From: Candidatus Mediterraneibacter intestinigallinarum
GTDB taxonomy: Bacteria; Bacillota; Clostridia; Lachnospirales; Lachnospiraceae
Assembly: GCA_019119265.1 (NCBI GenBank)
Contig: DWXI01000190.1
Span: forward strand, 1-33,676
Direction of reading: 5' to 3'
Length of the DNA: 33,676 bases
The notes under the pieces were generated by a model. It had not been told where the DNA came from. It did no database searches and worked only from the letters and a program-made list of their open reading frames with translations. Below, one piece after another: positions 23,135-29,723 of the stretch. Every line of letters starts with the position of its first letter. Position 1 is the stretch's first letter. A program made the translations under genes and the position numbers.

Positions 23135-23163
23135 TTGACACATAGTAATAGAGTTGCTATAAT
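23135..23163 (+). promoter_or_regulatory. Consensus promoter of the NlpC/P60 gene
   Basis: TTGACA (23135-23140), 17 bases, TATAAT (23158-23163): a full consensus vegetative promoter. It leaves an AT-rich leader of about 75 bases. Confidence 0.88.
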
Positions 23164-23245
23164 ACTAGCGTAACAAATTTAATAATTGTGTAACATTTAG
23201 AACTTCCTACAAAAGATAAAGACACAGATATCAAGGAGGTTTTAT

Positions 23246-24364
23246 ATGGATAAAATACACATACGGCAAAAAGTGATCCTTTCTGCAGTAGCAGGAGTGA
23301 TCATGATCCCGGGGAGTGCGATTAATGTATGTGCGGCTGAGAATAATGAAGAACAGCCGTTTATACAGACGTCAGGGATCGAATCGGTACTGGAAGAATG
23401 TTATGAGACAGAAGTTAAGGATAATATTAATCTCTATCTGGTGCCAACGGAAGAGGGAGAGTATTTGAATATGGCATTTTCTGATACAGGAGATTATACC
23501 TATATCAGAAGTGCCCCGGATGAGGACAGTGACTGGGTTGGAAAGCTTTACAAGGACTCGGCGGCCCAGGTGCTGGAATATCTGGACGGTTGGACAAAGA
23601 TTCGTTCGGGCTCAGCTGAAGGATATGTTCCGGAGGATACACTAATCACGGGAAATGAAGCCCAGGAACATGCTGATGAGTATGAAAATAATACAGTTAC
23701 AGTCACGGCATCTGTTCTTAATGTCAGAGACAGTCAGGGAACGGATGCGAATATTCTGACTCAGATTGAAATGGACGAGCAGTATAAGGTGACCGGAGAA
23801 CCGGTTGATGGCTGGTTTCCGGTAAAAGTCGGTGACATTGACGGCTGGGTATCAGGGAATTATGTGACTGAAGAAACTTCTTATTCCTATGGGGAGACTA
23901 AAGAGGAAGAAGAGGAACGGATCGCAGAGGAGAAAGCGGAAGAGGAACGAAAGGAACAGGAGGCAGCCAGGCAGCAGGAGGCAGCTGAATCATCAGCATC
24001 GCCCGGCAGTACGGGAGTATCAGGCCAGGCTGTGATCGATTATGCTTGTCAGTTTGTAGGAAATCCTTATGTATGGGGCGGAACAAGTCTTACAAATGGT
24101 GCTGACTGCTCCGGCTTTGTTCAATCGGTATACGCGCATTTTGGGGTTAGTCTTCCGAGAACGACATATGACATGGTACATTCAGGATATGCTGTCAGCT
24201 ATGAGGAAGCACAGCCGGGAGATCTGATTCTATATGGAGACTGCAGCCACGTAGGAATATACATGGGCGACGGAAATATTGTAAACGCCCTTAATTCTGA
24301 CAAAGGAATCTGCATCTGCAGTGCAACATATACAAATATTTATGCGGTCAGACGTGTACTCTGA
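23246..24364 (+). CDS. Secreted SH3 / NlpC-P60 cell-wall hydrolase
   Basis: The 372-residue protein has a signal peptide ending near the ANVCAA-like site at about residue 30. Two bacterial SH3 domains follow (about 85-135 with GDYTYIRSAPDEDS, and 150-210 with VTASVLNVRDSQG and GWVSGNYV). Next is a charged Glu/Lys/Arg/Gln-rich coiled-coil linker (about 215-250) and a C-terminal NlpC/P60 domain. The catalytic cysteine is C288 in GADCSGFVQ and the histidine is H335 in CSHVGIYMG, with N347 as the third residue. Such enzymes cut D-Glu to diamino acid bonds in peptidoglycan stem peptides during growth or cell separation. AAGGAGG precedes the ATG, and a consensus promoter and terminator make it a single-gene unit. 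Confidence 0.93.
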   Translation: MDKIHIRQKVILSAVAGVIMIPGSAINVCAAENNEEQPFIQTSGIESVLEECYETEVKDNINLYLVPTEEGEYLNMAFSDTGDYTYIRSAPDEDSDWVGKLYKDSAAQVLEYLDGWTKIRSGSAEGYVPEDTLITGNEAQEHADEYENNTVTVTASVLNVRDSQGTDANILTQIEMDEQYKVTGEPVDGWFPVKVGDIDGWVSGNYVTEETSYSYGETKEEEEERIAEEKAEEERKEQEAARQQEAAESSASPGSTGVSGQAVIDYACQFVGNPYVWGGTSLTNGADCSGFVQSVYAHFGVSLPRTTYDMVHSGYAVSYEEAQPGDLILYGDCSHVGIYMGDGNIVNALNSDKGICICSATYTNIYAVRRVL

Positions 24365-24405
24365 TCCGGATTATAGTACAGAGAGAAAATATATTATTAT
24401 TTAAG

Positions 24406-24449
24406 AACGGGAAGATTGTATTTTATTGAAAATGCAGTTTTCCCGTTTT
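24406..24449 (+). terminator. Terminator of the NlpC/P60 gene
   Basis: A 19-bp stem (24406-24424 with 24429-24447, counting three G-T pairs; AACGGGAA...TTCCCGTT) has a four-base loop and a short T-run. Confidence 0.85.
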
Positions 24450-24539
24450 CGACATATGAGTCGATAAAATAAGCAAAATGCACAAAAATGTTTTTATTTG
24501 TAAAAAAGCGTCGAAATTGAAAATCGGGAAGTTTTCAAC

Positions 24540-24825
24540 TTATCCACACTTCAGGCAATGAAAAACGTGGAAAAAGCGAGGTTTTTTACAGAGTTATCCA
24601 CATTATCCACATAAAAACATATGTTTTTGGTGAATTACTCAGCAGTAAAAAAAGAACGAACGTTTTGGTGAGTTGTTATGAAAATGTAAAATTGTCGAAA
24701 AAAATCAGTTTGATTCTTGACTTTTAAGTATTCAAAAAAACAAAAAAATAAAAAGAAACCTGTCAGAAAATTCAGAAAAAGATTATCAACTTCCGGCTGT
24801 ATAAAATGGAAAACAGTGTTGATAA
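24540..24825. promoter_or_regulatory. Cluster of DnaA-box-like sites in an AT-rich intergenic region
   Basis: Three perfect TTATCCACA sequences occur at 24540-24548, 24594-24602 and 24603-24611, the last two directly abutting. Two near matches form an inverted pair: TTATCAACT at 24783-24791 and TGTTGATAA at 24817-24825. The DNA between them is very A/T-rich. No dnaA or dnaN gene is in the window. Apart from the terminator at 24406-24449 and the promoter at 24819-24847, nothing else was recognised in the 530-base gap. Confidence 0.6.
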
Positions 24826-24847
24826 TTTAATTGACAGGGATTATAAT
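24819..24847 (+). promoter_or_regulatory. Promoter of the DUF1858 gene
   Basis: TTGATA (24819-24824), 17 bases, TATAAT (24842-24847). The -35 overlaps one of the DnaA-box-like sites. Confidence 0.65.
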
Positions 24848-24895
24848 AAAAGCCATTGAAAGTATTTCATTAATTTGAATAAGGAGGAAATAGAA

Positions 24896-25105
24896 ATGGC
24901 ACAGATTTCTAAAGATACAAAAATCGGAGAGCTTCTCAATATCTTTCCGGATTCCGCCCCGATCCTCATGGAAATTGGAATGCATTGCCTTGGATGCCCG
25001 GCATCTCAGATGGAAACACTTGAGGAAGCGGCTATGGTACACGGCATTGACAGTTCACTCCTTGTAGAGAAGATCAATGCAGCGATGGCAGCAGCAGAGA
25101 AATAA
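24896..25105 (+). CDS. DUF1858 small redox-disulfide protein
   Basis: A 69-residue protein made of one DUF1858 domain: [40 protein letters not shown]. The CLGC pair is the family's redox-active disulfide or metal-binding motif. The domain occurs as small proteins near hybrid-cluster proteins and as the N-terminus of ScdA/RIC iron-sulfur repair proteins; a redox or iron-sulfur role is likely, not proven. AAGGAGG lies eight or so bases before ATG 24896, which is preferred to an upstream ATG at 24875. It has its own promoter and a strong terminator. Confidence 0.88.
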   Translation: MAQISKDTKIGELLNIFPDSAPILMEIGMHCLGCPASQMETLEEAAMVHGIDSSLLVEKINAAMAAAEK

Positions 25106-25123
25106 ACAGGTGGAATATAAAAA

Positions 25124-25178
25124 CCCCGGAATCGTGACGACCTTTACCGGTTGTCGCATGTTCCGGGGCTTTGTTTTA
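25124..25178 (+). terminator. Terminator between the DUF1858 gene and mecA
   Basis: CCCCGGAA (25124-25131) pairs with TTCCGGGG (25161-25168), and GTGACGACC pairs with GGTTGTCGC inside it, followed by CTTTGTTTT. It lies between convergent genes. Confidence 0.88.
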
Positions 25179-25181
25179 TCC

Positions 25182-25904
25182 CTACAATGTGGATAAGTTT
25201 TGTACGGCATCCGCTGACACAATGATCTCACAGTGCTCTTCCAGAAAAGCAAGGACTGCAGAATCAGCTTTTTCAGGTGACCCATATTCAGAAAGCATAT
25301 TACAGATTTTGTTAAATTCATTTGTGGAATGATCTGAAGGTGCAAGGGCGAGAAGAAAAACTTCTTCGGCAGGATCCTTATACAGAGTATTGGATCCCCT
25401 ATAAACCGGCGCGATAAGGCGAGAGGCCTGTATTACTCCGTCCAGTGTCTCAAAAGAAAATATTCTGACGGAAAATGCCGGTGCAGGCTGTGTTCCCTCA
25501 TTACTATTTGTATGAGTGCCTGCTGCCGCTTCTTTTACCTTATTTAGCAGGTTCAGAAATTCGTCAGCCCCTTCAAGCTTTTCCAATGTTTCTAAATTGA
25601 GAGGATCGTTTTCCTCTGCCGGAGTAAATTTGGAAAAACGCGTGTCAAGTTCCTCGGGATCTTCAACTTTTGTGATGATAAGTACAATAGAATCCGACGA
25701 GGAAGGGATAGCTTCTATCATCAAAGGGATATTCTCTGCTTCAAAACCAAAGTCGAAAGAAGCCTGTTGCATCATATCACGAAATAAAGATTTTGCTTTC
25801 TCAGTGCCATAGGCAAGCTCGCTCAGTTTCAGGTGGCGTGCGGCCAGATCGGCATGTGTCAACGTACAACGAATCTGATTTTCATTGAGTTTTTCAATCT
25901 TCAT
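25182..25904 (-). CDS. mecA: MecA-like adaptor protein for ClpC
   Basis: The 240-residue protein has the MecA layout: an N-terminal substrate-binding domain (MKIEKLNENQIRCTLTHADL), a variable Asn/Thr/Glu-rich linker (about 125-142), and a C-terminal ClpC-binding domain (SVRIFSFETLDGVIQASRLI and the YRGSNTLYKDPAEEVFLLAL block). MecA delivers proteins to the ClpCP protease and promotes assembly of the ClpC hexamer. Length is normal. AAGGATGTGAT precedes ATG 25904. The gene stands alone, convergent with the DUF1858 gene. The nearby phosphatase-like sua5 fusion is of interest because YwlE-type arginine phosphatases act on the same ClpC pathway, but that link is only inference. Confidence 0.88.
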   Translation of the reverse strand: MKIEKLNENQIRCTLTHADLAARHLKLSELAYGTEKAKSLFRDMMQQASFDFGFEAENIPLMIEAIPSSSDSIVLIITKVEDPEELDTRFSKFTPAEENDPLNLETLEKLEGADEFLNLLNKVKEAAAGTHTNSNEGTQPAPAFSVRIFSFETLDGVIQASRLIAPVYRGSNTLYKDPAEEVFLLALAPSDHSTNEFNKICNMLSEYGSPEKADSAVLAFLEEHCEIIVSADAVQNLSTL

Positions 25905-26064
25905 ATAATCACATCCTTATACTATATAAGATAATATGCACATCAAACTGATTTAGATACATATTCTCACGCTTAGTATAAACAAAAAATATAACAATGT
26001 AAAGAAAAATTATCGGATTACAGACTTATCAACAAATCTACACAGGTTATGAACAATAAACACA

Positions 26065-26093
26065 TTGCAAAGGACATAAGCACCCCATATAAT
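26065..26093 (+). promoter_or_regulatory. Promoter upstream of the two small unknown ORFs
   Basis: TTGCAA (26065-26070), 17 bases, TATAAT (26088-26093). Transcription would begin near 26100, and AAAGGAGAGG follows at 26138-26147. The 150 bases between mecA and this promoter are AT-rich with no recognised feature. Confidence 0.75.
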
Positions 26094-26151
26094 GGCACTT
26101 ACAAAAGGCGGCAGCACCCGATAAATAAATAAACAGGAAAGGAGAGGAACG

Positions 26152-26316
26152 ATAACATTTCTGTGGTTTCCGATATTTTTGGATCTAATGCCGGAGATCC
26201 CGGCGGTTATTTCATTAAGCAGGAAGAATATTATTATAGAAAGACCCGATGCAGACCTGCTGTCTTTTGCGCTGTCAGATTACCGACTGTATGTCACAGA
26301 TACTTTCTTATGGTAA
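26152..26316 (+). CDS. Candidate 54-residue ORF with a non-standard start
   Basis: A well-placed ribosome site (AAAGGAGAGG) is followed about seven bases later by ATA, then an open frame of 54 codons ending at TAA 26314-26316. The peptide begins with a hydrophobic stretch (TFLWFPIFLDLMPEIPAV) and ends RPDADLLSFALSDYRLYVTDTFLW. There is no ATG, GTG or TTG at the expected distance; a TTG and the ATG at 26188 lie inside the frame without ribosome sites. Either ATA is used as a rare start, the gene has lost its start codon, or the ORF is chance. It ends nine bases before the next ORF, which suggests coupling. Confidence 0.35.
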   Translation: MTFLWFPIFLDLMPEIPAVISLSRKNIIIERPDADLLSFALSDYRLYVTDTFLW

Positions 26317-26325
26317 TTTAAAACG

Positions 26326-26613
26326 GTGTTCTATATTTATCGTGATCAGCATGGGAAGAGGAGTATACGACGGATGAAAATGGATGAAACAGCTTACCGG
26401 AATTTGTTTACGGAGCTGGAACAATACGAACGGAAAGGAATCGATATTTCTATCGACGGGTATCGGGCAAGTCCGCTGCAAATTGTGACAGCTTATATGA
26501 CAAAAGAAGAGGGAACTTATATGCGCGATTATGTTCTAAGCCGTGAGGGATATATAGAAGCGCTTGCATTTACTGATATTAATGACTGTCAGCAGGCGGA
26601 GAATACCCCTTGA
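26326..26613 (+). CDS. Small hypothetical protein
   Basis: A 95-residue ORF with a GTG start, no membrane segment and a balanced, soluble composition (FYIYRDQHGKRSIRRMKMD at the start; a charged middle; YMRDYVLSREGYIEALAF near the end). I do not recognise the family. A strong ribosome site is absent at the GTG; translation could be coupled to the ORF ending at 26316. Codon use resembles neighbouring genes and there is no competing ORF of better quality, so it is probably real. Confidence 0.55.
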   Translation: MFYIYRDQHGKRSIRRMKMDETAYRNLFTELEQYERKGIDISIDGYRASPLQIVTAYMTKEEGTYMRDYVLSREGYIEALAFTDINDCQQAENTP

Positions 26614-26708
26614 TCTGCCGGACATCTCAAGAAGATATATGTATATTGTTATAGGACTGTTTAAAATCTCCCGAAACAGACAAATTATTAATGACTCATA
26701 ATAAAAAT

Positions 26709-26852
26709 ATGGTATAATGATTGCACAGCGTGCAATCAGGACCGCTGAAACGGTCTGCCCTGCTACGCAGGGATTATACCGCAGCCCATGGCTTGAAAAG
26801 TAAATGCCGCTTTGCGGCGCTTCCTTTTCTGCGCACATGGTATAATGATTGC
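26709..26852. repeat. 16-bp direct repeats flanking a structured 112-bp segment, with tandem extended -10 sites
   Basis: ATGGTATAATGATTGC occurs twice, at 26709-26724 and 26837-26852. Each copy contains TGGTATAAT, an extended -10 promoter element, so two promoters may drive the GH18 gene. The interval 26711-26780 can form a compact four-way junction: GGTATAAT pairs with ATTATACC and encloses hairpins GATTGCAC/GTGCAATC, GACCG/CGGTC and CCCTGC/GCAGGG separated by zero to two bases. A further hairpin (GCCGC/GCGGC inside GAAAAG/CTTTTC) fills 26795-26829. Confidence 0.7.
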
Positions 26853-26868
26853 TGATAGGAGGTACGGC

Positions 26869-28839
26869 ATGGACGAAAGAGAAAGAACGGGCGCGGAGAG
26901 AAGGCGGACTGGATCAGACAGATCCCGCAGGCAGCGCCCCGACAGATACGCCCACAGACCGTCAGGCGGCGGTTCGAGTCAGAGAAAGCCAAGATCAGGG
27001 AGAACGGAGCCGGACAGACCAAGGTCAGGCAAGTGGAGCAGCAGGGCCAGACGTAGACGACGCAACGCAGTGATAAGATGGCTTATTTTTGTTATATTGA
27101 TATTAGGTGCGATCGGAGGCTTTTTGATCTGGCAGAGATATGGTGCATCAAATGAGAAAGCTAATCTTGAACAATATTATGGAATAGATCAGGAAGGTGA
27201 AATTGCAGTTGTTGTCAATGAAGAAGTAATCAAAGAAGATGATGAAGCGTCGGCGGAAGATACGGAGACGGCACCCGCAGCGGGAAGAATTTACGACGGA
27301 CAGTATTATGTCGAGTATTCCGTTGTGAGAGACCGGATTAATAAGCGGTTTTACTGGGATTCGAATGAGAATATCCTGCTGTATACATTGCCCGATGGTA
27401 ATGTTTCGGTAGAGGTTGGAAGTAACGAATATACAGATATAACAGAGAAAAAGAGCGTGGATTATACTATCCTGAAAACGGAGGGCAGAACTGCATATAT
27501 CGCGTTGCCATTCATCCAGGAGTATACCAATATGGAGTATGAGGTGTATGATGATCCGGGCAGGGTTGTAATTACATCTGCCTGGGGGGATATCCAGACG
27601 GCAGAGATAAGGCGGGATACACAGGTTCGATATCAGGGCGGCGTAAAGAGTCCGATTCTTACGGAGATATCCGCAGATAGTAAGGTTGTTGTACTGGAAG
27701 ATGAAAATGATTGGATGAAGGTCGCTACTGAAGACGGATTTATTGGGTATGTCAAAACGAATACGCTGAAAAACAATACTACCGAGACGCGATCACGTGA
27801 CTTTGATGAGCCTGTGTATACAAATATTACCAGGAATTATACGATTAACATGGCGTGGCATAATGTTTCCAACAGCGATGCAAACAGCTATATTCTTGAG
27901 ACTATAGCGGGAACAAAAGGGCTGACTACGATTGCTCCGACTTGGTTTAGTCTCGCGGATACAGAAGGTAATATATCTTCACTGGCTGATTCAAATTATG
28001 TCAATTACGCACATCAGTCTAATCTGGAAGTGTGGGCTGTACTGAGGGATTTTCATGGGGGAATTAATTCCTATGATGAAACATATGAAGTGCTCAGCTA
28101 TACTTCCAAGAGAACTAAGATCATAAATCAGGTAATTGCTGAAGCGATTGAAAAAGGCATAGACGGGATCAATCTGGACTTTGAGCTGGTATCTTCGGAG
28201 TGCGGGGCGCATTATATTCAGTTTGTACGTGAACTTTCAGTCCGATGCAGACAGAATGGACTGGTATTTTCGGTGGATAATTATGTGCCGCAGCCATATA
28301 ATGAACACTATGATATTGGAGAACAGGGCACCGTTGCTGACTATGTTGTGATAATGGGATATGATGAACATACAGATGGTTCATATGAAGCTGGTTCAGT
28401 GGCGTCTATCGGATATCTCGAAAATGGCATTGCAGATGCACTGGAATCTGTTTCGGCCGACAAACTGATCGCAGGAGTACCGTTCTTTACCAGACTTTGG
28501 TTTGAAACGCCAAAGACGGAGGAAGAGCTTTCAAAGGAGGCGGGAACGGAAGCGGCAGATTATCCGAATAAGATAAGCAGTTCGGCATATGGCATGGACG
28601 AAGCGGCCCAGGTAGTAGAGGATGCAGGCGTACAGGCGCAGTGGGATGAGGAAACAGGACAAAATTATGCGGAATGGGAAGCTGATGGAGGCACATATAA
28701 GATATGGCTGGAAGATAATCAGTCTTTGGAGGAAAAGCTGAAAGTGATTAAGGCAAACAATCTGGCCGGGGTTGCAGAATGGAGTCTCGGCATGGAAAGC
28801 TCAAGCATATGGGACCTGATCTTGCAGTATGTGAATTAA
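26869..28839 (+). CDS. Membrane-anchored GH18 protein with SH3 domain (cortex-hydrolase-like)
   Basis: This 656-residue protein begins with a cytoplasmic tail of about 65 residues that is extremely rich in Arg, Ser and Gly, then a single membrane helix (WLIFVILILGAIGGFLIW). Outside are a copper-amine-oxidase-N-like region (about 145-240), a bacterial SH3 domain (about 245-305) and a C-terminal family-18 glycosidase domain (about 325-650). The active-site motif is DGINLDFE with E439 as the proton donor, the form found in YaaH/SleL spore cortex glucosaminidases. It likely cuts peptidoglycan. AGGAGG at 26857-26862 fixes ATG 26869. cwlD follows, supporting a role in spore cortex or germination, although a vegetative role is possible. 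Confidence 0.9.
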   Translation: MDERERTGAERRRTGSDRSRRQRPDRYAHRPSGGGSSQRKPRSGRTEPDRPRSGKWSSRARRRRRNAVIRWLIFVILILGAIGGFLIWQRYGASNEKANLEQYYGIDQEGEIAVVVNEEVIKEDDEASAEDTETAPAAGRIYDGQYYVEYSVVRDRINKRFYWDSNENILLYTLPDGNVSVEVGSNEYTDITEKKSVDYTILKTEGRTAYIALPFIQEYTNMEYEVYDDPGRVVITSAWGDIQTAEIRRDTQVRYQGGVKSPILTEISADSKVVVLEDENDWMKVATEDGFIGYVKTNTLKNNTTETRSRDFDEPVYTNITRNYTINMAWHNVSNSDANSYILETIAGTKGLTTIAPTWFSLADTEGNISSLADSNYVNYAHQSNLEVWAVLRDFHGGINSYDETYEVLSYTSKRTKIINQVIAEAIEKGIDGINLDFELVSSECGAHYIQFVRELSVRCRQNGLVFSVDNYVPQPYNEHYDIGEQGTVADYVVIMGYDEHTDGSYEAGSVASIGYLENGIADALESVSADKLIAGVPFFTRLWFETPKTEEELSKEAGTEAADYPNKISSSAYGMDEAAQVVEDAGVQAQWDEETGQNYAEWEADGGTYKIWLEDNQSLEEKLKVIKANNLAGVAEWSLGMESSSIWDLILQYVN

Positions 28840-28880
28840 CCAGAATGCAGTGCCTGTAAATTGCAGACATCTCAGAAAGA

Positions 28881-28930
28881 AACATCTCCTTTTTGCATAT
28901 ACATTTTATATATGTAGAAAAGGGGATGTT
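28881..28930 (+). promoter_or_regulatory. Stem-loop that buries the cwlD ribosome site
   Basis: AACATCTCCTTTT (28881-28893) pairs with AAAAGGGGATGTT (28918-28930), continued by an AT-rich upper stem (CATATA/TATATG). The AAAAGGGGA ribosome site of cwlD lies in the 3' arm, and TTTTT follows directly before ATG 28934. It may end transcription from the GH18 gene, block translation, or both. Confidence 0.7.
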
Positions 28931-28933
28931 TTT

Positions 28934-29623
28934 ATGCGTGGAAAAGCGGGAACGGTAGTTCTCATTATAGTGTTGCTGGTAATGATCATAGCCTGTCAGA
29001 GTTTGTCGAAAGAACTGCAGGAACATATTGCTCAGAACAGGGAAGCATCAGCGGCTGTCTCTAATGACAGGGGAACAGTGGTTCTGGATCCCGGACATGG
29101 TGGAATTGATGCAGGAAAGATTGGAATAAACAATGCTGAAGAGAAAGAAATAAATTTGAACATAGCTTTAAAAATAAAAAAGTTGCTTGAAGATAATAAA
29201 ATCTCTGTAATAATGACGAGAACAGCCGATGAGAGACTGGCTGATACGCATAAGGGGGATTTGGAAGAACGAGTCAGGATCATGAATGAAGAGCAGCCTT
29301 CGATTGTGGTAAGTATTCATCAGAACAGCTATCAGAGCCCGGAGGTTAAAGGACCGCAGGTGTTTTATTATACGAATTCAGTGGAAGGCAGAAAAGCTGC
29401 GAAGATTCTTCAATCTGCACTTAACGAGATTAATACCTCGCATTCAAGGGAAGCAAAAGAGAATGCTTCTTATTACATATTAAAACGGGCTGAGGTTCCG
29501 GTGGTTATTGCAGAATGTGGATTTTTGAGCAACGCGGAAGAAGCTGCTAAACTGGTCAGCGATGAGTATCAGGACATACTTGCAGGAGCCATTGCTGCAG
29601 GAGTCGAAGAATATATGGATTAG
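28934..29623 (+). CDS. cwlD: N-acetylmuramoyl-L-alanine amidase, CwlD-like
   Basis: This 229-residue protein has an N-terminal membrane helix (residues about 6-22) and an amidase-3 domain. Zinc ligands appear in VVLDPGHGGIDAG (His) and EKEINLNIAL (Glu), then SIHQNSY (His), and the catalytic Glu is in VVIAECGFLSN. CwlD removes stem peptides from muramic acid so that PdaA can make the muramic-delta-lactam of spore cortex. The start at 28934 fits the ribosome site AAAAGGGGA and gives a normal signal anchor; the frame is open to 28850 but begins in the terminator-like hairpin. It follows the GH18 gene by 94 bases. Confidence 0.88.
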   Translation: MRGKAGTVVLIIVLLVMIIACQSLSKELQEHIAQNREASAAVSNDRGTVVLDPGHGGIDAGKIGINNAEEKEINLNIALKIKKLLEDNKISVIMTRTADERLADTHKGDLEERVRIMNEEQPSIVVSIHQNSYQSPEVKGPQVFYYTNSVEGRKAAKILQSALNEINTSHSREAKENASYYILKRAEVPVVIAECGFLSNAEEAAKLVSDEYQDILAGAIAAGVEEYMD

Positions 29624-29707
29624 ATATACGTTACAATCTATCGACGCCTTATTCATTGACAGGAGATTAGCACATCTGACAAAATAGTTTTTTTTTAATG
29701 TGATTAA

Positions 29708-29716
29708 TGGTATAAT
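29708..29716 (+). promoter_or_regulatory. Extended -10 promoter immediately before sua5
   Basis: TGGTATAAT at 29708-29716 has no good -35 (a T-run lies there). Transcription from it would start at about 29723-29724, that is, at or next to the ATG of sua5. Confidence 0.5.
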
Positions 29717-29723
29717 GAATTTT

